A stretch of DNA of 38,222 nt from an uncultured Erysipelotrichaceae bacterium (GTDB lineage Bacteria; Bacillota_I; Bacilli_A; RFN20; CAG-826): contig CADBNT010000023.1 of NCBI GenBank assembly GCA_902796125.1, positions 1 to 38,222 on the forward strand, read 5' to 3'. Shown piece by piece: positions 26,008 through 33,603 of the stretch. Below the pieces are notes generated by a model. The model saw nothing but the letters and a program-made list of their open reading frames with translations, made no database searches and was not told the origin of the DNA. Positions within the stretch are counted from its first letter, which is position 1, and every line of letters starts with the position of its first letter. The position numbers and the translations under genes were made by a program.

Positions 26008-28103
26008 TGGCAAAGAAAAAAGAAGACTTTGATATTACTAAGCTCCCTATTGAGGCTCAAGATCCAGAGATTAAAGCTGAAGACTTTGTTATTTCTGATG
26101 AAAACAAAGTTGTTCATGAACAAAAGCTTCAAACTAAACCAACAACATTCTTAAGAGACTCTTTAAAGAGATTCTCTAAAAACAAATCGTCTGTTGTTGC
26201 TTCTATTATTTTAGGTTTATTACTTCTTTTATCTGTTGTTGTACCTCTTGCAGATCAAAGTGATGTTTCTGTTTCTCATCCTGAAGCAGTTTATCTTGAA
26301 CCAAAATTATTTAATTCTGGAACTGGATTCTGGGATGGCACGAAGAACTTTGAAAACATCGCGGTTGATATTTCTCCAGATCCTGAAGGAATTGATAAAG
26401 AGGCTAACTGGTGGCCAAACCCAGAAAGATTTGAAAGAAACGCGATTACTAAAAAAGTATTCACTCCTGAAACATACACAAATCAACTTTCTGGTTATGG
26501 AAAACAAGGTTATTTACAAACCGGTTACTATAACAACATTGATGATTCTAAAGAATTTGTAGAGTTCAAGACTCAACAAATGTCTGTCGATTTCAACGTT
26601 AACGTTAATCACTATGTAACTGAATTTGATACATATAACGAAGAAAAACTTGAAGTTATTGAAGGAAAAGATAACGCAAAGCTTCCTGAAAACTATGTTT
26701 TAGGTGAAGCAGCTTTGTATTTTAACTATATCGATGGTGAAGAAGAAAAACACTCCATCGAAATTATTGGCTATTCAAGTGAACACAATATTGGAAGTGA
26801 TGTCACTAGTAGAGCTACATCTAAAGTCAATATCTCAAGCGTTATCAAATCACAAAGTGAACAAACCGTCTTTGAAAAATGTAGTTTCTCCATTCGTATT
26901 AAAAACGAATTAAAACACGAGAATACTTGTATTCTTCTTAAGAAGTTCTCTTTTGCTACTGATTCCACTGATAAAGCTTTTAAAGAACAATTCTTAGCTC
27001 CTAACTTCTCAGATGCGACTGAATGTATGAGAAGAGAATCTAAGATTGAGAGTGCTATTAACTATAAATATTGGTCTTCAACAGGTACCAAACAAATCTA
27101 TGAATCAAAAGTAGTGTATTGTTCATTCACTTACGACTCATATGAAGCAAAGCTTGGCACCAAAGAATGGACTTCATTCCCATTAACCAAACTTGAAGAA
27201 TACCGTGTAAAGGGTTGGCTTGATTGGAACGTTGATGTTGATTTTGAGCATGGCGAATTCGTTTTGAACTTAGATACATTCGCTGGTGAAGTCAAAAATC
27301 CAAAGAAATGTCCTGTTGCTAAAGACATTGCTCCTGAAGATGTTTACGTTGATCCAACAAACGGCGATGTATTTGTTGACTGTATGATTACTTTTTATAA
27401 GTATTATGGTTATGATTCAATGCCAGTGTACCTATTTGGTACAGATAAAAGTGGCAGAGACATGCTTAAATACGTCTTTGAAGGTTTAAGAACATCACTT
27501 TTACTTGGCATTGCTACAACTCTTGTTTGTTGCATTATCGGTCTTATCTATGGTGCTGTTTCCGGCTATTATGGCGGAACTGTTGACCTTGTCATGGAAA
27601 GAATTACCGATATCTTATCTGGACTTCCATGGATTGTTGTTATGACTTTAGTCATCATCCATATGGGTTCTAACTTCTTTACCTTCGCTCTCGCGTTATG
27701 TCTGACCGGATGGATAGGCACTGCCGCGACAACCAGAACTCAGTTCTATAGGTTTAGAGGACGAGAATACGTTCTTGCTTCACGTACATTAGGCGCTTCT
27801 GACGCAAGACTTATTAGAAAGCACATTTTACCTAATGCGATGGGTACAATTATCACCGCGGAAGTTTTAATGGTGCCTTCTGTCATCTTCTCTGAAGCTA
27901 CCATTTCCTATTTAGGATTAGGTCTAAAGAATTTATCATCATTAGGTGTTATTCTTTCGAATAACCAATCAGAGTTAACATCTAACTCATATTTACTTAT
28001 CTTCCCATCAGTAATCATTGCTTTACTTATGATTTCATTTAACTTGTTCGGTAATGGTTTACGTGATGCGGTTAACCCAAGTCTGAAAGGAGAAGAAGAA
28101 TAA
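26007..28103 (+). CDS. oppC: OppC permease with about 390-residue extracytoplasmic insertion
   Basis: 698 residues against about 300-350 normally. An N-terminal cytoplasmic segment and first helix (about 61-83) are ordinary. The C-terminal permease (about 475-698) has the family LFGTDKSGRDMLKYVF motif, helices and the EAA loop GREYVLASRTLGASDARLIRKHILPNA. Between helix 1 and that motif, where relatives have some tens of residues, lie about 390 residues of soluble, aromatic-rich, beta-predicted sequence with no recognised family, on the outer face by topology. The frame is continuous, so this is an insertion within one protein and not two fused reading frames. It overlaps oppB and oppD by one base each (TAATG). 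Confidence 0.93.
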   Translation: MAKKKEDFDITKLPIEAQDPEIKAEDFVISDENKVVHEQKLQTKPTTFLRDSLKRFSKNKSSVVASIILGLLLLLSVVVPLADQSDVSVSHPEAVYLEPKLFNSGTGFWDGTKNFENIAVDISPDPEGIDKEANWWPNPERFERNAITKKVFTPETYTNQLSGYGKQGYLQTGYYNNIDDSKEFVEFKTQQMSVDFNVNVNHYVTEFDTYNEEKLEVIEGKDNAKLPENYVLGEAALYFNYIDGEEEKHSIEIIGYSSEHNIGSDVTSRATSKVNISSVIKSQSEQTVFEKCSFSIRIKNELKHENTCILLKKFSFATDSTDKAFKEQFLAPNFSDATECMRRESKIESAINYKYWSSTGTKQIYESKVVYCSFTYDSYEAKLGTKEWTSFPLTKLEEYRVKGWLDWNVDVDFEHGEFVLNLDTFAGEVKNPKKCPVAKDIAPEDVYVDPTNGDVFVDCMITFYKYYGYDSMPVYLFGTDKSGRDMLKYVFEGLRTSLLLGIATTLVCCIIGLIYGAVSGYYGGTVDLVMERITDILSGLPWIVVMTLVIIHMGSNFFTFALALCLTGWIGTAATTRTQFYRFRGREYVLASRTLGASDARLIRKHILPNAMGTIITAEVLMVPSVIFSEATISYLGLGLKNLSSLGVILSNNQSELTSNSYLLIFPSVIIALLMISFNLFGNGLRDAVNPSLKGEEE

Positions 28104-29881
28104 TGGCTGAAAAAGAAAAAGTCTTACAAGTCAAAGATTTAAGAATTAACTTCTCCACAGATAATGGATATGTCCAAGCGGTTAGAGGTGTATCTTTCGA
28201 TTTATATAAAGGTGAAACCTTATGTATCGTTGGTGAATCAGGCTCCGGTAAATCCGTTACCTCTAAAGCCATCATGGGTATTTTAGCTGCGAACGGAAGA
28301 ATCATTTCCGGTTCCATCATGTATGAAGGTGAAGATTTAACCAAAGTTAGTGAAGATGAATTCCATAGAATTCGTGGCCATAAGATTGGCATGATCTTCC
28401 AAGATCCACTTTCTTCACTTAACCCAATTATGAGAATTGGTAAGCAAATCACTGAAGCTATGCTTATCAACTCTTCTCACTTAAAACGTAAATTTAGCGA
28501 GCTTACATCCGATGAACTCGTCGCTTATAAAAACGCTGAAACAGAATATAGAAGTTCAGTTAATTCCTTAAAGGAAAATATTAAATTCTTAAAATCTGAA
28601 AAGCGTAAAGAACTCGCGAAAGCCCACAATATGGCGTCTAACGAGATTACAAACCGTAAATATTCACTTAAACAAGACTACGGCAGTGAAGTTTACCGCA
28701 TTAATAGTGAACTTGACGAAGCAATCGCATCCGCGAAACTTTCTTTAGAAACTTCTTCTATTTCTGAGTCTCAATATCAAACTAGAGTAGAAGCAGCAAA
28801 ACATAAAGCTGAAATTGCTTTGACAAGCGCGAAATCTAAATACGAAAAACAAAAACAAGAAGTATTAGATGAAACTGCCTCTATTAAAGAAAACGCGAAG
28901 AGAAAAGTTGAAGAAGTAAAACTTAGCTATGATGAAAAGATTAATGAGGCAAAACGCGCTGCGAAAGAATCTTATGAACCTTTAAAGGCTAAATATAAAC
29001 CAATCATCAAAGAGACTAAAATAGCTTATAAAGCTAAATGCAAAGTCGCTAGAGTTGAAGTTAAAGAATATAAAGCTGAACTTAAGAATAATTATCTTGA
29101 GAAAGTTAATGAAATTAAAGCTCAAAATCTTTCTAAGGAAGAAGAATCCGAGGCTTTAAGAAAAGCTAAAGACGAATATATCTCCTCAATTAGAATCACT
29201 AAGGCCGAAGCTAAAGCTAGAGCGCTTAAGATTATGAAAGAGGTCGGTATTCCTCAACCAGAAAGAAGATTTAGACAATATCCATTTGAATTCTCTGGTG
29301 GTATGAGACAACGTATCGTTATTGCGATTGCCTTAACTGCGAATCCAGATGTTTTAATCTGTGATGAACCTACAACCGCTCTTGACGTTACAATTCAAGC
29401 TCAAATCCTTGAACTTATTAATAGACTTAAAGCAGAAAGAAATCTTTCTTGCATCTTTATTACTCACGACTTAGGTGTCGTTGCCAATATGGCGGATAGA
29501 GTTGCAGTTATGTATGCTGGTAAGATTGTTGAATATGGTCTTGAAGATGAAATCTTCTATGATCCACGTCATCCATATACTTGGGCCCTTCTTTCATCTA
29601 TTCCAGATATTGACTCTAACGAAAAACTTGAAGCTATTCCAGGCACTCCACCAAATATGATTTATCCACCAGTTGGAGATGCTTTCGCCTTACGTAGCAA
29701 ATACGCTATGCCAATTGACTTTAAGAAAGAGCCACCTCTATTTAAAGTTAGTGAAACTCACTATGCCGCGACATGGCTTCTTGATCCACGCGCTCCAAAA
29801 GTAGAAATGCCAAAGATTGTTAAGACTCGTATTGAGAATTCTTTAAAAGCCAATAAAAAAGGAGGAAAGAAGAATGCCTAA
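28103..29881 (+). CDS. oppD: OppD ATPase with long charged helical insertion
   Basis: 592 residues against about 330-360 normally. All ABC motifs are intact: Walker A GESGSGKS (44-51), Q-loop at Gln100 (IFQDPLSSLNP), signature FSGGMRQR (about 397-404), Walker B VLICDEPTTALD, H-loop TH, and the OppD-type C-terminal peptide-transporter extension. Between Q-loop and signature, about residues 128-368, is an inserted Lys/Glu/Ala-rich stretch with almost no Pro or Gly, predicted to be long helices forming a coiled coil. This is the helical subdomain that contacts the permease. The insert should project into the cytoplasm. It overlaps oppF by 8 bases. Confidence 0.94.
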   Translation: MAEKEKVLQVKDLRINFSTDNGYVQAVRGVSFDLYKGETLCIVGESGSGKSVTSKAIMGILAANGRIISGSIMYEGEDLTKVSEDEFHRIRGHKIGMIFQDPLSSLNPIMRIGKQITEAMLINSSHLKRKFSELTSDELVAYKNAETEYRSSVNSLKENIKFLKSEKRKELAKAHNMASNEITNRKYSLKQDYGSEVYRINSELDEAIASAKLSLETSSISESQYQTRVEAAKHKAEIALTSAKSKYEKQKQEVLDETASIKENAKRKVEEVKLSYDEKINEAKRAAKESYEPLKAKYKPIIKETKIAYKAKCKVARVEVKEYKAELKNNYLEKVNEIKAQNLSKEEESEALRKAKDEYISSIRITKAEAKARALKIMKEVGIPQPERRFRQYPFEFSGGMRQRIVIAIALTANPDVLICDEPTTALDVTIQAQILELINRLKAERNLSCIFITHDLGVVANMADRVAVMYAGKIVEYGLEDEIFYDPRHPYTWALLSSIPDIDSNEKLEAIPGTPPNMIYPPVGDAFALRSKYAMPIDFKKEPPLFKVSETHYAATWLLDPRAPKVEMPKIVKTRIENSLKANKKGGKKNA

Positions 29882-31085
29882 AGTAAGCTATCGACGTGAA
29901 CTCCTTGATAATGGTATTGAACTTTCAGTACGTCATTTAAAACAATATTTTAAGTTTGGCCATGGTAAGAACGCCTTCATCACTAAAGCTGTTGATGATG
30001 TTAGCTTTGACATCATGAAAGGTGAATGTTTTGGTCTAGTTGGTGAATCAGGCTGTGGTAAAACCACGACTGGTCGTTCTTTAATTCGTCTATATAACAT
30101 CACTTCTGGTTCAGTTTATTTTGAAGGACATAGAACAAGCGCTGGAAAAGGCTGGAACGAAGAAGAAATCAAACGTCTAAGAAAAGAACTTAGAGATGGT
30201 CTAAAACAAATTAACGAGAACGAAAAGAAAGAACTCTCTAATGCTAGTGATCAAAACGAGATTTCTTCTATCAAAGAACGTCGTAATAAAGAACGCGAAG
30301 AACTTAATAGTAGGATATCTGTAGCGATTTCAGAACAAAAAGCCGCTATCGCGCAAATTAAATATGACAATAAGCACGTCGATAAAAAGCTCATGTCAAA
30401 GATGCAGATGATCTTTCAAGATCCTGTTGATTCTTTGGACCCACGTATGACTGTTGAAGACATCATTCAAGAAGGTTTACATATTCAAGGACAACATAAT
30501 AAGTTCGCGAACTCTCGTAAAGTCGCGGAGGCTCTTGAAAAGGTTGGACTTATTCCAGAATATGCATCTCGTTATCCACATGAATTCAGTGGTGGTCAAC
30601 GTCAAAGAATTGGTATCGCTCGCGCACTTATCATGAATCCAGACTTCTTAATTTGTGATGAACCTATTTCAGCGTTAGATGTTTCTATCCGTGCTCAAAT
30701 CATCAACTTATTAAGAGATTTAAAAGATGAGATGGGATTAACCATCTTGTTCATCGCTCACGACTTATCAGTTGTTAAATATTTCTGTGATCGAATTGCG
30801 GTTATGTATTTTGGCCACATTGTCGAACTTGCGACAAGCGATGAATTATTTAAACACCCACTTCATCCATATACGAATGCATTATTATCCGCGATTCCAA
30901 AACCAGATCCATTAACGGAAAAAGTTAGACAAAGAATCATCTATCATCCAGAAGAAGAACATGATTATTCAAAAGAACAACCAGTTCTCACTGAGATTGT
31001 TAAAGGACACTGGGTTCTCGCTAATAGTGAAGAACTAAAGAAATATAAAGCTAAGATTGCTAAACTTGATGCTACTAAGAAATAA
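29874..31085 (+). CDS. oppF: OppF ATPase with charged helical-hairpin insertion
   Basis: 403 residues, about 70-80 more than usual. Walker A is GESGCGKT (57-64), Q-loop Gln182 ([13 protein letters not shown]), signature FSGGQRQR, Walker [13 protein letters not shown] and H-loop AHD, all intact. The extra sequence (about residues 92-172) is Lys/Glu/Arg-rich and helical, and lies between the strand after Walker A ([12 protein letters not shown]) and the Q-loop, a different place from the OppD insert. It would partner OppD to power import. The GGAGG ribosome-binding site lies in the oppD tail. A terminator follows the gene. Confidence 0.94.
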   Translation: MPKVSYRRELLDNGIELSVRHLKQYFKFGHGKNAFITKAVDDVSFDIMKGECFGLVGESGCGKTTTGRSLIRLYNITSGSVYFEGHRTSAGKGWNEEEIKRLRKELRDGLKQINENEKKELSNASDQNEISSIKERRNKEREELNSRISVAISEQKAAIAQIKYDNKHVDKKLMSKMQMIFQDPVDSLDPRMTVEDIIQEGLHIQGQHNKFANSRKVAEALEKVGLIPEYASRYPHEFSGGQRQRIGIARALIMNPDFLICDEPISALDVSIRAQIINLLRDLKDEMGLTILFIAHDLSVVKYFCDRIAVMYFGHIVELATSDELFKHPLHPYTNALLSAIPKPDPLTEKVRQRIIYHPEEEHDYSKEQPVLTEIVKGHWVLANSEELKKYKAKIAKLDATKK

Positions 31086-31088
31086 AGT

Positions 31089-31116
31089 AAGCCCACCGTT
31101 GGTGGGTTTTCTTTTT
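31089..31116 (+). terminator. Terminator of the opp operon
   Basis: CCCACC / GGTGGG stem extended by A-T and G-U pairs, 3-nt loop, followed by TTTTCTTTTT. Confidence 0.88.
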
Positions 31117-31133
31117 GAATTAATCTTGATTAT

Positions 31134-31505
31134 TTACTTGTCTTTTGTTTTAATGTTTGTACCGGATGTTATTGTTGCACGTCCATCATTATGATGGTTC
31201 TGTGTCCTTCCGGCTTTTTTAATACTCGGATAACTTACATCAACGCCATTCTTGAGTTTTATTTCAAACATACTAAAGCGGCCTTTTAAATCGCGTTTTT
31301 CTTGTTTAACGATATACATTATTTCTTTGTGCCCTGAAAAAGGATTTTCATATATCGCCCAATTCTTTTTCCCTCCTGAGGTTTTTGAATGTGTAACTCG
31401 ATGAAAAACATACATATTATTTTCTTCATCTACTATGTAGGCTGGATGGTTGTTTTTAAAATAAATTCTAAAATGCCTTCTAAATGGTTTTTGTTTTTTG
31501 CTCAT
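31134..31505 (-). CDS. Small basic protein of unknown function
   Basis: 123 residues, rich in Lys, Arg and His, no signal or membrane helix. It starts MSKKQKPFRRHFRIYF and has a compact beta-rich middle (PAYIVDEENNMYVFHRVTHSK, KEIMYIVKQE), with a polar basic tail. I do not recognise the family. A GAGGT site lies at correct distance upstream on the minus strand, so the start is well supported. It stands alone, convergent with the opp operon, in very AT-rich surroundings, which suggests an acquired gene; that is inference. Confidence 0.65.
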   Translation of the reverse strand: MSKKQKPFRRHFRIYFKNNHPAYIVDEENNMYVFHRVTHSKTSGGKKNWAIYENPFSGHKEIMYIVKQEKRDLKGRFSMFEIKLKNGVDVSYPSIKKAGRTQNHHNDGRATITSGTNIKTKDK

Positions 31506-31628
31506 ATTTTACCTCGTCTTGAAAAGAGTATTCCTACCTCTTAATAGGACGCAAAAATTTAAACTGAACCAAAAAAATGAGTATTTTGCAATTTTTTATT
31601 TTTTAAACTTAAGTACAACTTAAAATTG

Positions 31629-31657
31629 TTGTAAAAATGCGTTTGATATTTTATAGT
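31629..31657 (+). promoter_or_regulatory. Promoter of the leader transcript
   Basis: TTGTAA (31629-31634), 17-bp spacer, TATAGT (31652-31657). A 6-bp inverted repeat TACAAC-N8-GTTGTA (31614-31633) overlaps the -35 and could be an operator. It is the only convincing promoter upstream of the lipoprotein gene at 31870. Confidence 0.55.
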
Positions 31658-31679
31658 TATTTTGCAAGAAGATACATTT

Positions 31680-31760
31680 ATGTATAACTTAAAAGTGGTT
31701 AAAGTAACTTATCAATTAACAACTACAGTCACTACATCACTTTTAAATATACTTGAATGA
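31680..31760 (+). CDS. Possible 26-residue leader peptide or small protein
   Basis: ATG at 31680, TGA at 31758-31760. AAGAAG lies 8 nt upstream as a weak Shine-Dalgarno, and the predicted transcription start is near 31664. The peptide begins MYNLKVVKV and has six Thr in eleven residues (TYQLTTTVTTS). The stop is two bases before a terminator. An alternative is that the transcript is a small noncoding RNA: TTAAAAGTG (31689-31697) pairs perfectly with CACTTTTAA (31738-31746). Confidence 0.35.
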   Translation: MYNLKVVKVTYQLTTTVTTSLLNILE

Positions 31761-31762
31761 AT

Positions 31763-31793
31763 AGACCCTGTTTAGTTAGGGTCTTTCTTTTTT
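31763..31793 (+). terminator. Terminator, possibly an attenuator
   Basis: Perfect 7-bp stem AGACCCT / AGGGTCT with 8-nt loop and TTCTTTTTT tail. No annotated plus-strand gene other than the 26-codon ORF lies between it and the opp terminator, so it either ends a short RNA or attenuates the gene at 31870. Confidence 0.8.
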
Positions 31794-31798
31794 GTACA

Positions 31799-31834
31799 GG
31801 CTGAAGTGAAAAACGATCGATTTCACTTCTAGCC
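31799..31834 (+). promoter_or_regulatory. Long hairpin in the leader of the 31870 gene
   Basis: GGCT-GAAGTGAAA pairs with TTTCACTTC-T-AGCC: 13 bp with one bulged T and a 9-nt loop containing CGATCG. It is followed by A-rich sequence, so it is not a plus-strand terminator. It lies 13 bases before the AAAGGAG site. Confidence 0.6.
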
Positions 31835-31869
31835 AAAAAATAGAAGAAAGGAGAAAAATTAGGAAAATT

Positions 31870-33474
31870 ATGAAGAAAAAACTTCTATTTTTACTTCCAG
31901 CTGCTGCTATGGTCTTAGCTGGCTGTGGTAATGGTGGTGGCGGAACAACTGATACTCCAACATCAGGCGATGCCCCAACAAGCACACCAGCTCCAACAAG
32001 CACACCAGCTCCAACGAGTAGTACTCCATACACTCCAACACATGCTGGTACCGAGGCAGATCCGCTTAACGCAGTTGATGCATTTAATATTGCATCTGAA
32101 CTTGCCGAATCTGGTTCACAAGAAAAGTTCCCAACTGCCACAAAGTATTATGTTAAAGATGTTGTAACTAGCGTTACTGATTGTAGCGTTGAATACGGCA
32201 ATGCAACATTCTCATTTGGTGAACCTGCTACTCCATTCACTGGTTATCGTTTAAAAATCGGTGAATCAAAACAAGCTATTACAAGTGCTGATCAAATTGA
32301 AGTTGATGATATCGTCACTATTTATTCAGATCTTATTAACTTCCACGGCACAATGGAAACAAATGATGGCTATATCGCTAATATTGAAAAAGGTCATCCA
32401 AAAATTCTCGACCATATCGCCGTTAGTGGTCAAAAAACCGAATACATCGTCGGTGATTCATTAGTTAAACCAACAGTCACTGCCTATTACACAGATGAAA
32501 CAAGTGAAACTGTTGATGATGCTGAATTTACTGGTTTCGATTCATCGGCTGCTGCGACAGGACAAGTTATTACTGTTACATACGGCGGACAAACAACAAC
32601 ATACACAATTAACATTATCGCTGACACACTTGTCAGTATTGCAGTTAGTGGTGATATGACAAAGAAAAACTATGCCGTTGGTTCTCAATGGGATCCAGCT
32701 GGTTTAGTTGCTACTGGTACATATTCTATTAGTGGTGAAGTAGATGTTACAGCACAAGTGTCTTGGGGTTATACTCCAGCTGCGCCTGCTATTGGCATTA
32801 CTTCTGTCGATGTTGTCGCTACATTAAGTGCCGTTGATAGTTCTGCCAAGTCTGTTTCTGGCATCACTGTTATTTCATCAATGCAATATGCATATGAAGC
32901 TGTTGCTGCTTTAAATAAAGGTGCATCAACAAGTGAACAATATACATTTGAAGGCGTTGTTACTGGTTTCTATGGCAATTCATTTAATGTACAAGATGGT
33001 GCATATGGAATGTATGTTTATACAAGCAAAGCAATCTCTGGCGTTGCAGTTGGCAAGAATGTTCGTGTTACAGCGACACTAAAAAATTATTCAAACATGT
33101 TTGAAACAACCGGTACTCCTACAGTTACAGTTTTAGGTGATGGTGTTCTTCCAACACCTGTTGCCATCAATTCAGCAGCTACTTTAAGTGCAACAAATCA
33201 AAACGTTCTCGCGAATCTCACAGGAGCAACATTCAAAGCAGTCACAACTGCATGGTCAGGTTCTGCAAACGGTTTATACACATTTAAACTAGGCGGCGTT
33301 GATGAAGTTACTATCAAGTTTGATAAATACAGTTATGATGCTGCAAAATTAGCTATTTTTAGTGGCGCCTCTGAAGGTGACGCGTTTGACTTTTCAAATG
33401 TTGCGGTCACTAAATATAACGACAATCTCCAAATTCAATTTGGCAAGACATCTACAATTGCTGTCCACGCCTAA
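31870..33474 (+). CDS. Modular surface lipoprotein with OB-like and Ig-like domains
   Basis: 534 residues. Lipobox LAGC (Cys19), then a Gly run and a Pro/Thr/Ser linker with hexapeptide repeat PTSTPA (18-bp DNA repeat, 31975-32010). Next come an OB-like domain (YYVKDVVTSV..., about 75-175), an Ig-like Big_3-type domain (EYIVGDSLVKPTVTAYY...), a second Ig-like domain (KKNYAVGSQWDPAGLVATGTY...) and a C-terminal OB-like module (YTFEGVVTGFYGNSFNVQDGAYGMYVY...). The last module occurs twice in the next gene. No catalytic motif is visible; adhesion or ligand binding is likely but unproven. AAAGGAG and AGGA sites precede the ATG; no nearby promoter is evident apart from that of the leader. Confidence 0.85.
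   Translation: MKKKLLFLLPAAAMVLAGCGNGGGGTTDTPTSGDAPTSTPAPTSTPAPTSSTPYTPTHAGTEADPLNAVDAFNIASELAESGSQEKFPTATKYYVKDVVTSVTDCSVEYGNATFSFGEPATPFTGYRLKIGESKQAITSADQIEVDDIVTIYSDLINFHGTMETNDGYIANIEKGHPKILDHIAVSGQKTEYIVGDSLVKPTVTAYYTDETSETVDDAEFTGFDSSAAATGQVITVTYGGQTTTYTINIIADTLVSIAVSGDMTKKNYAVGSQWDPAGLVATGTYSISGEVDVTAQVSWGYTPAAPAIGITSVDVVATLSAVDSSAKSVSGITVISSMQYAYEAVAALNKGASTSEQYTFEGVVTGFYGNSFNVQDGAYGMYVYTSKAISGVAVGKNVRVTATLKNYSNMFETTGTPTVTVLGDGVLPTPVAINSAATLSATNQNVLANLTGATFKAVTTAWSGSANGLYTFKLGGVDEVTIKFDKYSYDAAKLAIFSGASEGDAFDFSNVAVTKYNDNLQIQFGKTSTIAVHA
31975..32010 (+). repeat. Two tandem 18-bp units in the linker
   Basis: Two exact copies of CCAACAAGCACACCAGCT followed by a degenerate third. It encodes PTSTPA repeats; copy-number change would stay in frame and alter linker length only. 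Confidence 0.8.
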
Positions 33475-33490
33475 TTAAAATCTTCTACAT

Positions 33491-33525
33491 AGACCCGCAT
33501 CTCGAAAGACTTGTGGGTCTTTCTT
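33491..33525 (+). terminator. Terminator of the 31870 gene
   Basis: 9-bp stem AGACCCGCA / TGTGGGTCT (one G-U) with 12-nt loop, then TTCTTTT. Base and tail resemble the terminator at 31763. Confidence 0.85.
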
Positions 33526-33535
33526 TTGCAATTAT

Positions 33536-33565
33536 TTGGTATATAAAAGAATTATAGGATATAAT
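33536..33565 (+). promoter_or_regulatory. Promoter of the 33604 lipoprotein gene
   Basis: TTGGTA (33536-33541), 18-bp spacer, TATAAT (33560-33565). A leader of about 30 nt carries AAAGGAAG at 33586-33593. Confidence 0.6.
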
Positions 33566-33603
33566 ACTTTTTGCTATATAAAGCGAAAGGAAGACAATAA
33601 AAC

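Larger units (their letters stand above)
31506..31869. other. AT-rich intergenic region with a structured leader
   Basis: 364 bases between the basic orphan and the first modular lipoprotein gene. The left 120 bases are AT-rich promoter or spacer DNA for the minus-strand gene. The right part holds, in order: a promoter, a 26-codon ORF, an internal 9-bp inverted repeat, a terminator, a second long hairpin and the ribosome-binding site (listed separately). Confidence 0.6.

Noticed and set aside
28480-29210. OppD insert as a separate gene fused by sequencing error
   Set aside because: The frame is continuous with matching codon use, has no internal start with ribosome-binding site, and ABC motifs continue on both sides.
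31975-32010. Tandem repeat as a CRISPR array or phase-variation switch
   Set aside because: Only two exact 18-bp units without spacers, in frame within a linker; copy change would not shift the frame.
31776-32141. Minus-strand ORF opposite the lipoprotein signal and linker
   Set aside because: Its GAGVLVGAGVLVG pattern is the antisense of the PTSTPA-coding repeats and it overlaps a terminator; a shadow of the real gene.
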